Assembly (NCBI GenBank): GCA_013153475.1
Contig: JAADEJ010000086.1
Span: 1 to 60,183 of the forward strand
DNA length: 60,183 nt
Reading direction: 5' to 3'
From: Campylobacterota bacterium
Lineage (GTDB): Bacteria; Campylobacterota; Campylobacteria; Campylobacterales; Hydrogenimonadaceae
Shown here: positions 1-10,297 of the stretch, one piece after another
How positions within the stretch are numbered: the first letter of the stretch is position 1
How the letters are laid out: each line of letters starts with the position of its first letter
Program-made: the position numbers and the translations under genes
Notes under the pieces: generated by a model
Told to the model about the DNA's origin: nothing
The model's input: the letters and a program-made list of their open reading frames with translations, nothing else
The model's database searches: none

Positions 1-763
<763 letters not shown>

Positions 764-791
764 GTCGCCCCTTTGTCACGTTTTGATTCGA

Positions 792-1925
792 TTAAATTAT
801 ACCCTCTTTTGTTCTCTTGGCGTAGAACTCTTTTTTAAACGACTCAAAACGTCCCGCCAAAATGGCCTCCCTGGCCTGTCGTGTGAGCGTAAGGTAGTAG
901 TGCAGGTTGTGCAAAGAGGCCAGCCGGAAGTAGGTGAGCTCCTTGGCGCGGTAGAGGTGGTTGAGATAGGCGCGGCTGTAGCGGCGGCAGGTGTAGCAGT
1001 CGCACGCTTCGTCGATGGGCTTCTCATCGCGCTTGAAACGGGCCGATTTGATGTTGATCTTGCCAAAAGAGGTAAAGAGGGTGCCGTTTCTGGCGTTACG
1101 GGTGGGCATGACGCAATCGAACATATCCACGCCGCGCGCGATGTTTTCAATAAGATCCTCCGGCGTGCCTACCCCCATGAGGTAGCGGGGCTTGTCGGCG
1201 GGCATCAGCGGGGTGGTCAGCGCCACGGTGTCGTACATGGCGCTGTTTTCCTCGCCCACGCTAAGCCCCCCGATGGCGAAACCGTCAAAATCCAAAGCGC
1301 AGAGTCCCTCGGCGCTGATACGCCGAAACTCGGGGTCAACGCCGCCTTGGATGATGGCGAAGATATTTTGTTTGACGCCGATACCTTCTTGCTGTTTTTG
1401 GCGGTGATAGGCGATGGAGGCTTCGGCCCAGCGGGTGGTGCGCGCCACCGATAGCTTGAGCCGCTCTTTCGTGGCGGGCAGGGCCACCAGGTCGTCCAGG
1501 ATCATCATGATGTCGCTGTTTAGGTTGTACTGGATATCCAGGACTTTTTGGGGGGTGAAATAGTGTTTGGATCCGTCGATGTGACTGCGAAAAAGGATGC
1601 CGTTTTCGTCGGCCTTGGAGATGTCGCTAAGACTAAATGCCTGAAAGCCGCCGCTGTCGGTCAGAAAGCTTTTATCATAGCCGCTAAAACCGTGCAGGCC
1701 GCCCATCTTGGCCACGGTCTCGTCACCCGGTCGCAGGTAGAGGTGGTAGGTGTTGGCCAGGATGATTTGGGTTTTTAAAATTTCCGTCATATCGGTCGCG
1801 TCCAGGGCCTTGACGCTGGCGGCGGTGCCTACCGGCATGAAAACGGGGGTCTGGACGGTGCTGTGGGCGGTTGTGAGTGTGGCGGCGCGGGCACTGCCGT
1901 CAACGGCGTCAAGGTGAAACTGCAT
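792..1925 (-). CDS. tgt: tRNA-guanine transglycosylase
   Basis: [38 protein letters not shown] zinc motif; start set at [10 protein letters not shown] inside the longer ORF 792-2885, whose 5' part is antisense to the next gene. Confidence 0.95.
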   Translation of the reverse strand: MQFHLDAVDGSARAATLTTAHSTVQTPVFMPVGTAASVKALDATDMTEILKTQIILANTYHLYLRPGDETVAKMGGLHGFSGYDKSFLTDSGGFQAFSLSDISKADENGILFRSHIDGSKHYFTPQKVLDIQYNLNSDIMMILDDLVALPATKERLKLSVARTTRWAEASIAYHRQKQQEGIGVKQNIFAIIQGGVDPEFRRISAEGLCALDFDGFAIGGLSVGEENSAMYDTVALTTPLMPADKPRYLMGVGTPEDLIENIARGVDMFDCVMPTRNARNGTLFTSFGKINIKSARFKRDEKPIDEACDCYTCRRYSRAYLNHLYRAKELTYFRLASLHNLHYYLTLTRQAREAILAGRFESFKKEFYAKRTKEGII

Positions 1926-1945
1926 ACCGAAAACTCCTGTTGCGC

Positions 1946-1951
1946 TATAAT
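1946..1951 (+). promoter_or_regulatory. Putative -10 element (TATAAT) upstream of the 1989 gene
   Basis: TGCGCTATAAT in the short divergent intergenic region. Confidence 0.45.
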
Positions 1952-1988
1952 TGCTTGATTTTTTCGCGAAAAAGGCGGCGGATAGACG

Positions 1989-3431
1989 ATGAAAAAGATT
2001 TTGATTATCGCTGACGGAATTGTAGCAAAACATTTTTTGCGCCGAATCAGCGAGACTTTCGTGGCGACCAACGAATATACCGTTGTCACCCTGGATCGTG
2101 CCGTTTTGCCCGAAAAGCTGCCTTCCAATTTTACCGTCTACGAATTTGACCCCACCAGCTATATCAAGCTCTCGCGTATTCTCAAACGCGATTTCAACGA
2201 TATTTTCATCATTCTCAAAAACCGGGTTGACGCCGAGGGGACCTATCATAATATCCGTCGGGATAACCCGATGGTGCGCATCACCTACTTCAACCGATGG
2301 GAGAGCGCGGCGCCGGCGGATGATGAGAACCTCATCGCCGTGGAGGCCAACGAGATTCTCGCCGGCAGGCTTTACGACTTTTTGCCCAACGTGCCGGTGG
2401 TGGCCCAGAACGTGGGGTTGGGGCAGGGGGAGATTATGGAGGTGCTGGTGCCGTTTGGCAGTGCCTACGTCTACCGCCATATCCGTACCATCACCCAGGA
2501 CAGGTGGCGTATTGTGGCGCTGTATCGGAGCGGTCAGCTTCTGCTGGCACGGCCCGATCTGATGATCAAGCCCAACGACGTTTTGCTGTTGGTGGGCAAA
2601 CCCGCCGTACTGGAGTCGGTCTTTAAGGCCATCAAGCGTGAACACGGTCAGTTTCCCGCCCCCTTTGGAGAGAACCTCTACCTGCTTGTCGATATGGCGT
2701 GCCAGTCGTCCAGAGATATCCGCCGGCTTTTGGAGCAGGTGTGCCATCTGCACCGGCGCATCAAGGGGCGACGGCTGGTGGTGCGGGTGGTCAACCCCGC
2801 CGACGCCCGGACCCTCGGAGCGATCAAAGCGGTCGACGGGGAGCGCACCGACGTGGTGGTCGATTACAGGAATGCGCCCCTGCAAACGGTGGTCTCCGAG
2901 GATCTGGAGCGCTACAACGTGGGGCTGGTGATTTGCGACCAGACCCTTTTTGCCCGTAAAGATTACCGCCGGATGTTCTACTTTACGGCCAAGCCGGTAC
3001 TCTCGCTCAGTCCCGCGCCTTTGACGGAGCTGAAGAAGGTGGTGTTGATTTTATCGGATCGGCGGGAGATGGAGGTGATCTCTTCGACCCTTTTTGACGT
3101 GGCCTCCCAGCTTGATCTGGATGTGGAGCTTTTTGATTACGAACTCGACGGCGACGCGGAGCGCAAACGATTTTACGTCAGCCACTTCGAGAACCTGGCC
3201 GAGATCTTCTCCAAGACCCTGCATGTGCGCCGCCAAAACAAAAACCCGGTGCTGACCCTCAAAAAAGAGCCGCCCTTTTTGCAGGTGCTTCCTTTTGGCG
3301 AAAAGATGCTCCGCGGCCGGCTTTTGTCGTATTTCAGTACCGATGCGGAGAAGCTCTATTTCAAACTCTCCCACAACCACCAGCTTTTCGTTCCCGTGGA
3401 GCCGGAGGGCGAGGATCAAAGCGCATTTTAA
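1989..3431 (+). CDS. TrkA-N/RCK-type nucleotide-binding protein (COG3400-like), possible K+ transport regulator
   Basis: N-terminal Rossmann-like [20 protein letters not shown]..., central RCK_C-like '[15 protein letters not shown]...[26 protein letters not shown]'. Confidence 0.7.
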   Translation: MKKILIIADGIVAKHFLRRISETFVATNEYTVVTLDRAVLPEKLPSNFTVYEFDPTSYIKLSRILKRDFNDIFIILKNRVDAEGTYHNIRRDNPMVRITYFNRWESAAPADDENLIAVEANEILAGRLYDFLPNVPVVAQNVGLGQGEIMEVLVPFGSAYVYRHIRTITQDRWRIVALYRSGQLLLARPDLMIKPNDVLLLVGKPAVLESVFKAIKREHGQFPAPFGENLYLLVDMACQSSRDIRRLLEQVCHLHRRIKGRRLVVRVVNPADARTLGAIKAVDGERTDVVVDYRNAPLQTVVSEDLERYNVGLVICDQTLFARKDYRRMFYFTAKPVLSLSPAPLTELKKVVLILSDRREMEVISSTLFDVASQLDLDVELFDYELDGDAERKRFYVSHFENLAEIFSKTLHVRRQNKNPVLTLKKEPPFLQVLPFGEKMLRGRLLSYFSTDAEKLYFKLSHNHQLFVPVEPEGEDQSAF

Positions 3432-3484
3432 CCCTTTTTTAAGTATTATAAACCACTTTTCATTCCAACAAAGAGGCGGCTTAG

Positions 3485-4537
3485 ATGAAGGTATCCATCC
3501 GGCTACCGCAACCCCCCACGCGGGATTATGAGATTGAGATCGGCGATCTGCCCGAGATTGTCATAGAGGGTAAGGCCCTGGTGGTCACCAACCCCAAGGT
3601 GGCCGGGCTTCACCTGGCCAGGCTGTTGGGGCGCCTGCGGGCTGACGAGCTTTACGTGGTGACGGTGCCTGACGGCGAGAACCACAAAAACATGGCGACT
3701 ATTGAGATGATTTTGGATCGCTGTTTTGAACACCGGCTGGATCGCAAAAGCACCCTGGTGGCTTTCGGCGGCGGGGTGATCGGGGATATGACCGGCTTTG
3801 CCGCCTCTATCTTTCAGCGGGGCATCGGCTTTGTGCAGGTGCCCACGACGCTCCTTTCGCAGGTGGACGCCAGCGTGGGAGGCAAGACGGGCATCAACAA
3901 CCGTTTCGGCAAGAACCTGGTGGGCGCGTTTCACCAGCCCAAAGCGGTCTACATCGATACCCATTGGCTCAAGACCCTGCCTAAAAGGGAGTTTGCCGCC
4001 GGGGTGGCGGAGATTGTGAAGATGGCGGTGATGTTTGACGCCGACTTTTTTGATTGGCTGGAGCGCAACGACCTGCATGAGGAAGAGAACCTCAAAGAGG
4101 CGATTCGCCGCAGTGTGGAGATCAAGGCGTGGGTGGTGAATCAGGATGAGACCGAAAAGGGGATCCGCGCCGTGCTCAACTACGGCCACACCTTTGCCCA
4201 TGTCATTGAAAACGAGAGCGGTTACGGCCGATACCTGCACGGTGAGGCGGTGGCCATAGGGATGATCATGGCCAACCGTCTGGCACTCCAAAACGGCCTG
4301 TTTGACGCCCAAAGCGCCGAGCGTGTCAAGGCCCTGCTGGCGCGTTACGGTCTGCCGACCGATTATGAGATAGCCGATACGGAAGCTTTTTACGACCACT
4401 TTTTCCTGGATAAAAAGAGCCAGAACAACCGCCTGACATTCATCGTGCCCGAGACACTGGGTAAGTACCGCTTTTTGCAAGACCCCGAAAAAGAGCGGGT
4501 CATGGCGGTGCTTGAAACATTTAAACGGGGCGCGTAA
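3485..4537 (+). CDS. aroB: 3-dehydroquinate synthase
   Basis: FGGGVIGDMTGFAAS, PTTLLSQVDASVGGKTGIN, NYGHTFAHVIE, HGEAVAIGM. Confidence 0.97.
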   Translation: MKVSIRLPQPPTRDYEIEIGDLPEIVIEGKALVVTNPKVAGLHLARLLGRLRADELYVVTVPDGENHKNMATIEMILDRCFEHRLDRKSTLVAFGGGVIGDMTGFAASIFQRGIGFVQVPTTLLSQVDASVGGKTGINNRFGKNLVGAFHQPKAVYIDTHWLKTLPKREFAAGVAEIVKMAVMFDADFFDWLERNDLHEEENLKEAIRRSVEIKAWVVNQDETEKGIRAVLNYGHTFAHVIENESGYGRYLHGEAVAIGMIMANRLALQNGLFDAQSAERVKALLARYGLPTDYEIADTEAFYDHFFLDKKSQNNRLTFIVPETLGKYRFLQDPEKERVMAVLETFKRGA

Positions 4538-4542
4538 AGAGC

Positions 4543-6228
4543 ATGGCGCGCGCGCTTTTTCTACTGGCTCTTTTGCTGGGAACCCTGACGGCGGCCAAGC
4601 CCGACACCCGCACCACCGTCACCCCCGCCGTCAAGGTGGCCCCGGCGTCTGAAGAGCTCAAAGTCAAAGAGGAAGCGGCGGCGCGCAAACGGCTATTGCA
4701 AAAGAAGACCCGCCTGGAAGCGGAACTGGCGCAGATAGATCGACGGCTCAATGACGAGACGGTATGGCAAAAGATCTACGCCAACCACATGGCTTACCTC
4801 AAACTGGCTGAGCGCCTGCGCGGGGTCGAGGCGAAGATTCGCCGCTACAAACGGTTGGGGAGCCGCCGCTACCGTACCAAGATTTCGGAATTGGAGAATG
4901 AGAAGGCCCAGCTGGGTGAGCGGCTGGAACTGCTCAAAGATTACGCCCAAAACCCCTTTAAAACTCTCATCAAACCCAAAGAGATCGAAAAGGTACCCAC
5001 CGTCACCAACCCGGTGGCGATTATCAGCGCCTTCTCCTACATGAAGCAGTTGGGCGAGCAGTTGAGCCGGTTTGAGAACGAGATCGCGGAGCTGGAGCGC
5101 TTTATCCAAATGCTTGAGAATAAAGCGGAGATTCTCAAGGCGCTTGAGAAGATCGACCCCAAAGATGCCAAACGGACTTTACTGCTTAAAAACACGCTCA
5201 GAGAGCTGGATGAGGCGCAGGAGGGGCTGGATTTGCACAAGACGGCCCTGGTGGTTTACAAAAAGCGGGTGGATGAGATCAAGCTAAGGCTTACTTCCCA
5301 GATTAAAGAGCAGGCCAAGAAGGCGGGGGGAATCGGCGTCAGTATTCTGGGCCTATTGCTCTTTATGTTGCTCTTTAAGTGGCTTGTCAAGCGCACCGTG
5401 GTGGACAACGAGCGCTTCTATATGGCCAACAAGATCATCAACTTCACCTTTGTTTTCATTGTCTTGATGATTCTGCTTTTTGCCTACATCGAGAATGTTA
5501 CCTACCTGGTGACGGTGCTGGGATTCGCGTCGGCGGGTATCGCCATCGCAATGAAAGACTGGTTTATGAGCATGATGGGGTGGTTGGTGATCATGCTGGG
5601 CGGCTCCATACACGTGGGTGATCGCATCCGGGTGGACAAGGACGGCAAACTCTATGTGGGCGACGTGCTGGATATCTCTTTGCTTCGCATCACCCTGTTG
5701 GAAGACATTACGCTTACTACTTACAAGCACAACCGCCGTGCCGGTAGGGTGATTTTCATTCCCAACAACTACATCTTTACCGACATGATCGCCAACTACA
5801 CCCACGCCACGCTCAAGACGGTCTGGGACGGCATTGATTTTACCATTACCTTCGACTCCAACCACAAAAAGGCGGCGCACATCGCCAAGGAGACGGCCAA
5901 GAAGTACGCCAAGGGCTATACCGACATCACCCGCAAACAGCTTAATAAATTAAGGGCCAAATACAGCCTCAAAAATACCAACGTCGAGCCGCGTATCTAC
6001 ACCTTTATCGAGGATAACGGCATTCGCGTCAGTGTCTGGTACCTCACCAACGCCTACGCCACCCTGACACTGCGCAGTACCATCTCCACGGAGATTTTGG
6101 ATTTGATCAAAGAAGAAGATGACATCCGGCTGGCCTATCCCTCTCAGCATATCTATCTGGACCGGGCCAGGGAGAAGTTCTGTCTTCCGCCCGAGGCTGA
6201 AGGGCTTGAGGGGGCGGTGCGCCTATGA
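4543..6228 (+). CDS. MscS-family mechanosensitive ion channel with long N-terminal coiled-coil domain
   Basis: Signal peptide, coiled coil, then TM helices and 'GFASAGIAIAMKDWFMSMMGWLVIMLGGSIHVGDRIRV' MscS pore/beta domain. Confidence 0.88.
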   Translation: MARALFLLALLLGTLTAAKPDTRTTVTPAVKVAPASEELKVKEEAAARKRLLQKKTRLEAELAQIDRRLNDETVWQKIYANHMAYLKLAERLRGVEAKIRRYKRLGSRRYRTKISELENEKAQLGERLELLKDYAQNPFKTLIKPKEIEKVPTVTNPVAIISAFSYMKQLGEQLSRFENEIAELERFIQMLENKAEILKALEKIDPKDAKRTLLLKNTLRELDEAQEGLDLHKTALVVYKKRVDEIKLRLTSQIKEQAKKAGGIGVSILGLLLFMLLFKWLVKRTVVDNERFYMANKIINFTFVFIVLMILLFAYIENVTYLVTVLGFASAGIAIAMKDWFMSMMGWLVIMLGGSIHVGDRIRVDKDGKLYVGDVLDISLLRITLLEDITLTTYKHNRRAGRVIFIPNNYIFTDMIANYTHATLKTVWDGIDFTITFDSNHKKAAHIAKETAKKYAKGYTDITRKQLNKLRAKYSLKNTNVEPRIYTFIEDNGIRVSVWYLTNAYATLTLRSTISTEILDLIKEEDDIRLAYPSQHIYLDRAREKFCLPPEAEGLEGAVRL

Positions 6229-7475
6229 AACGGGTCTATTTCAAAACCTTCGGGTGCCGCACCAACCAGTTTGACACCCAGGTGATGATGAGCCGGCTGG
6301 GAGAGCATCGGCTTGTCATGAGCGAGGAGGAGGCGGACGTGATTGTCGTCAACTCCTGTACCGTCACCAACGGCGCGGACGCCGGGGTGCGGGGCTACAT
6401 TAACCAGGCGCGTAGAAAAAATCCCCGGGCCAGGATTCTGCTGACCGGTTGCGGGGCCTTTACCAAAGGGGAAGAGCTTTTAAAAACGGGCAGGGTCGAG
6501 GGGGTCTTCGGTCACGGCGAGAAGGGGCGGGTGAGCGAGTTTTTGCAAAAAGCGCCCGGATTTTTTGAAATTGGCGACCTGACCCATGTGGATGACGCGG
6601 TGGTAGAGCGCTTCGTGGGGCGCTCCAGGGCCTTTGTGAAGGTGCAGGAGGGGTGCGATTTTCGGTGCAGTTACTGCATTATCCCCTATGTGCGGGGCAA
6701 CGCCAGGAGCCTGGACGAGGAGCGGATTTTGGAGCAGATCGCCAGGCTGGCGGCCAACGGGTTTGGGGAGTTTATCCTCACCGGCACCAACGTGGGCAGT
6801 TACGGCAAAGAGAGCGGCACGTCGCTGGCCGGGCTGATGAAGCGGATGAGCCTGATTCGGGGCGTGCGCCGCATACGGGTGGGCTCTTTGGAGCCGGTGC
6901 AGATCACCGAAGAGCTGATGGAGATTCTGGATGAGCCCTGGATGGCCAGGCATCTGCACATTGCCCTGCAACACACCAGCGACAAGATGCTAAAGATCAT
7001 GAACCGACGCAACCGCTTTGAGGAGGATCTGGCCCTTTTTGAGCGGATTGCCGAGCGTGGGTACGCCCTGGGCACCGATTTTATTGTCGGCCATCCGGGG
7101 GAGGATGAGAATGCCTGGAAAGAGGCAATAGAGAGGGTAGGGCGTTTGCCGCTGACCCACGTGCACGCCTTTACCTACTCCAGGCGAGACGGCACCCCAA
7201 GTGCCGGGATGAAGCCTGTTGTGCCCGGTGATGTCGCCAAGGCGCGCCACAAAGAGCTGACCGCGCTGGTAAAAGAGAAGAATTTCGCCTTCCGCCGCGC
7301 TTTGAAGGGGCCTTTGACAGTACTGGTAGAGAGCGAAAAAGAGGGGAGACAGATGGGACTGGACCAATACTTCAACCGGGTGGCTGTGGCGAGTGCCCGT
7401 GATCTGCGGGGCGAGTGGGTGACGCTGGAGCGTTTTGAGGCCCAAAAGGAGATGAACGTTGCGCACGTTGAGTAA
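6225..7475 (+). CDS. mtaB: tRNA t6A37 methylthiotransferase (radical SAM)
   Basis: KTFGCRTNQFDT N-terminus, CDFRCSYCIIPYVRG radical-SAM motif, C-terminal TRAM-like segment. Confidence 0.93.
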   Translation: MKRVYFKTFGCRTNQFDTQVMMSRLGEHRLVMSEEEADVIVVNSCTVTNGADAGVRGYINQARRKNPRARILLTGCGAFTKGEELLKTGRVEGVFGHGEKGRVSEFLQKAPGFFEIGDLTHVDDAVVERFVGRSRAFVKVQEGCDFRCSYCIIPYVRGNARSLDEERILEQIARLAANGFGEFILTGTNVGSYGKESGTSLAGLMKRMSLIRGVRRIRVGSLEPVQITEELMEILDEPWMARHLHIALQHTSDKMLKIMNRRNRFEEDLALFERIAERGYALGTDFIVGHPGEDENAWKEAIERVGRLPLTHVHAFTYSRRDGTPSAGMKPVVPGDVAKARHKELTALVKEKNFAFRRALKGPLTVLVESEKEGRQMGLDQYFNRVAVASARDLRGEWVTLERFEAQKEMNVAHVE

Positions 7476-7479
7476 GAGC

Positions 7480-9117
7480 ATGAAAAACCGGTTGATCCTG
7501 GCGGTGTCGGCTTTGGTGCTGGCCCTGGCGGCGCTGGTGGCGCTGACAAGAGATACCAGCCGCCCCATTGACGGCGAGGCGGCCCAAAGACTCATCGCCG
7601 AGTCGCTGGTTCACGACGCGGTGGTGGAGGGGCCCTATCTCTACTTCAAAAGCGCCGGCACCCTCTACCGGGTGCCTACCGCCGCGCTGGATATGAAGAA
7701 GGTATACGCCCAGACGGCGGTGACGATAAAGGAACCCAACCCCTACATGGCTGACCTGATTACCCTGGTGGTTTTGCTGGCGTTGATGCTCTATCTGCTG
7801 AGATGGGCCCGCAAAAACCGGGAGATCAGGGAACAGCAGTTAAGCGAGCAGTTGCAGTTGGCCCACGAGCTTCAAAAGCCCGCCGACATCCGCCCCATGC
7901 TTTCAGACGTGACCTTTAAGGATGTGGCGGGCATTGAGGAGGTCAAAGAGGAGCTTGAGGAGATTATCGACTTTCTCCGACATCCCGGAAAGTACCACAA
8001 CTTTGGGATTAGAATGCCCCGCGGGGTTTTGCTGGTGGGCCCTCCGGGGGTGGGGAAGACCCTCATTGCCAAAGCGGTGGCCGGGGAGGCGGGTGTGCCG
8101 TTTTTCTACCAAAGCGGCGCCTCTTTCGTGCAGATATACGTGGGCATGGGGGCCAAACGGGTGCGGGAGCTCTTTCAAAAGGCCAAACAGTCTGCCCCGG
8201 CCATTGTCTTTATTGACGAAATCGACGCCGTGGGCAAAGCCAGGGGCGGTATGCGCAACGACGAGCGGGAGGCTACGCTCAATCAACTGCTGACCGAGAT
8301 GGACGGGTTTGAGGACAGTAGCGGGGTGATCGTGATCGCGGCGACCAACAAGATCGAGATGCTTGACGACGCGCTACTGCGCCCGGGCCGCTTTGACAGG
8401 CGGGTCTTTGTCTCTTTGCCCAACCGGCAGGAGCGGGCGGCCATTTTGCGGGTCTACCTGGCCAACAAACCCCACCACCTGGACATTGACGAAGTGGCGT
8501 CCATGACGGTGGGCTTTAGCGGCGCGGCCCTCTCCTCGCTGGTTAACGAAGCGGCCATACACGCCCTGAAAAAGGGTAAGAAGATCATCCAGCTGGAGGA
8601 TTTTACGGCGGTCAAAGACAAGGTGCTTTTGGGCAAACGCAAGATTCTCACTTTCAGCGAGGAGGAGAAGCGGGTGCAGGCGACCTACCAGTCAGCCAAG
8701 GCGGTGACGGCCTGGTGGCTGGGGATTGAGTTTTCCAAGATCGGCCTGCTTTCGGATCACTTTCAAAACGCCGAAAAAGAGATCCTCTCCCGTAGCGAAT
8801 TGCTGGCCAGGGTACAGGTGATGCTGGCCGGCGATACCATGCTCAAAGAGCGTTACGGCGAGGGCTTTACCAACGGGGCGAACGATCTGAAAGAGGCGCG
8901 CCTGATCGCCCAGGAGATGGTGGAGCACTACGGCATGGGCGAAGAGGGGCGCGTGGACGCCATGGCGGTAGAGAGCGTGTTGAAAGAGGCCAGAGAGGCG
9001 GTTGCCCAGATTATTGTCAAATCCCGTGAGGCCGTTGAACGGCTGGCCTTGGCGCTATTGGAGCGGGAAGTGATTGAGAAAGAGGAGATCAAAACCCTTG
9101 TCGATGACCTATTTTAG
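7480..9117 (+). CDS. FtsH-like AAA+ protein with degenerate M41 peptidase site
   Basis: GPPGVGKT Walker A, VFIDEIDAVG Walker B, SRH region; the expected HEAGH is replaced by QSAKA. ATG at 7480 preferred over the upstream TTG at 7459. Confidence 0.9.
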   Translation: MKNRLILAVSALVLALAALVALTRDTSRPIDGEAAQRLIAESLVHDAVVEGPYLYFKSAGTLYRVPTAALDMKKVYAQTAVTIKEPNPYMADLITLVVLLALMLYLLRWARKNREIREQQLSEQLQLAHELQKPADIRPMLSDVTFKDVAGIEEVKEELEEIIDFLRHPGKYHNFGIRMPRGVLLVGPPGVGKTLIAKAVAGEAGVPFFYQSGASFVQIYVGMGAKRVRELFQKAKQSAPAIVFIDEIDAVGKARGGMRNDEREATLNQLLTEMDGFEDSSGVIVIAATNKIEMLDDALLRPGRFDRRVFVSLPNRQERAAILRVYLANKPHHLDIDEVASMTVGFSGAALSSLVNEAAIHALKKGKKIIQLEDFTAVKDKVLLGKRKILTFSEEEKRVQATYQSAKAVTAWWLGIEFSKIGLLSDHFQNAEKEILSRSELLARVQVMLAGDTMLKERYGEGFTNGANDLKEARLIAQEMVEHYGMGEEGRVDAMAVESVLKEAREAVAQIIVKSREAVERLALALLEREVIEKEEIKTLVDDLF

Positions 9118-9643
9118 CGGCTTTGGCCTGCGGGGAGAGGCGCCGCTCTTTCACTCCATTCTGGCCCCTTACGCCCACAACCCCTACGCGGTGGCGGGTT
9201 TTAGCTACGGGGCGCAAAAAGCGTTGGAGTATGTCTATGCCTCTTCAAAGCGCGTTGATACCCTTTTGCTCCTCTCTCCCGCCTGGTTTTTAGACCGCGA
9301 CGAGGCTTTCAAAAACGCGCAGATCGATGCGCTGAAGGCAAACAAAACGGCCTATTTCCGGGCCTTTTTGCGCCAGGCTGTTTTCCCGTGCGCGTCGCAG
9401 AGACTCGCTTCTTATTTCACGGGCGCAACGGAGCGTCAGCTAAGGGAGCTTCTTGCCTACACGTGGCCAAAGAAGAAGCTAAGCGCCCTGCGCAAAAGAG
9501 GTGTGCGGGTGGTGGTCTATCTTGGCGGCAAAGACCGCATTATCAACGCCTACGGCGCGCACGACTTTTTCAAAGCCTTTGCCGAAAGCCGGCTGATCAA
9601 AGAGGCGGGACATATTTTGTGTGAAAGGATGGAAAATGGATGA
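9104..9643 (+). CDS. bioV: Pimeloyl-ACP methyl ester esterase, BioV type
   Basis: MTYFSGFGLRGE..., nucleophile elbow GFSYGAQ, GKDRIINAYGAHDF, EAGHIL; overlaps the 3' end of the FtsH-like gene. Confidence 0.85.
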   Translation: MTYFSGFGLRGEAPLFHSILAPYAHNPYAVAGFSYGAQKALEYVYASSKRVDTLLLLSPAWFLDRDEAFKNAQIDALKANKTAYFRAFLRQAVFPCASQRLASYFTGATERQLRELLAYTWPKKKLSALRKRGVRVVVYLGGKDRIINAYGAHDFFKAFAESRLIKEAGHILCERMENG

Positions 9644-10169
9644 GATCCGAATCGGCGTGGTGACCGCCAGCGACAGGGCAAGCGCCGGTATTTATGACGA
9701 CATTTCGGGCAAGGCGATCATGGAGACGATGGAGGCGTATTTGCAAAACCCCCTTTGTTTCGAGTACCGCTGTATTCCTGACGAGCAGGAGAGCATTGAG
9801 AGGGCGTTAAAAGAGCTGGCGTACGAGAAAGGGTGCGATCTTATTGTCACCACCGGCGGCACCGGCCCGGCCCCCAGGGATGTCACCCCCGAAGCGACCG
9901 AGGCGGTCTGCCAGAAGATGATGCCCGGTTTCGGGGAGCTGATGCGCCAGGTGAGCCTACAATATGTGCCCACGGCGATTCTCAGTCGCCAGACGGCGGG
10001 GATTTGTCATAAGAGTCTTATTATCAACCTGCCCGGCAAGCCCAAGTCGATTCGGGAGTGCCTGGACGCCGTTTTTCCCGCCGTGCCTTACTGTATCGAC
10101 CTGATCGGCGGCAGGTACATGGTGTGCGACGAGACGGTGATCAGGGCGTTTCGTCCCAAATCAAAATAA
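9636..10169 (+). CDS. mog: Molybdopterin adenylyltransferase
   Basis: IGVVTASDRASAGIYDDISG and TTGGTGPAPRDVTPEAT motifs; start overlaps the bioV stop. Confidence 0.93.
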   Translation: MDEIRIGVVTASDRASAGIYDDISGKAIMETMEAYLQNPLCFEYRCIPDEQESIERALKELAYEKGCDLIVTTGGTGPAPRDVTPEATEAVCQKMMPGFGELMRQVSLQYVPTAILSRQTAGICHKSLIINLPGKPKSIRECLDAVFPAVPYCIDLIGGRYMVCDETVIRAFRPKSK

Positions 10170-10207
10170 TTTTAAATAAAAAAATACAGTTTTATTCGTA
10201 AATTCAG

Positions 10208-10213
10208 TATAAT
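10208..10213 (+). promoter_or_regulatory. Putative -10 element (TATAAT) upstream of TonB receptor 1
   Basis: AT-rich tract followed by CAGTATAATAG. Confidence 0.45.
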
Positions 10214-10297
10214 AGAAGAAACTGGGAATTTTGTCACCATCTCTTCCGCTGATGAGAGCGGAGGCGGGGAGGAGTAGGGAAAAGGGAGGAGAGAACG

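Noticed and set aside
1926-2885. N-terminal extension of the tgt ORF (792-2885)
   Set aside because: Antisense to the TrkA-N gene; Tgt begins at [10 protein letters not shown] (1925).
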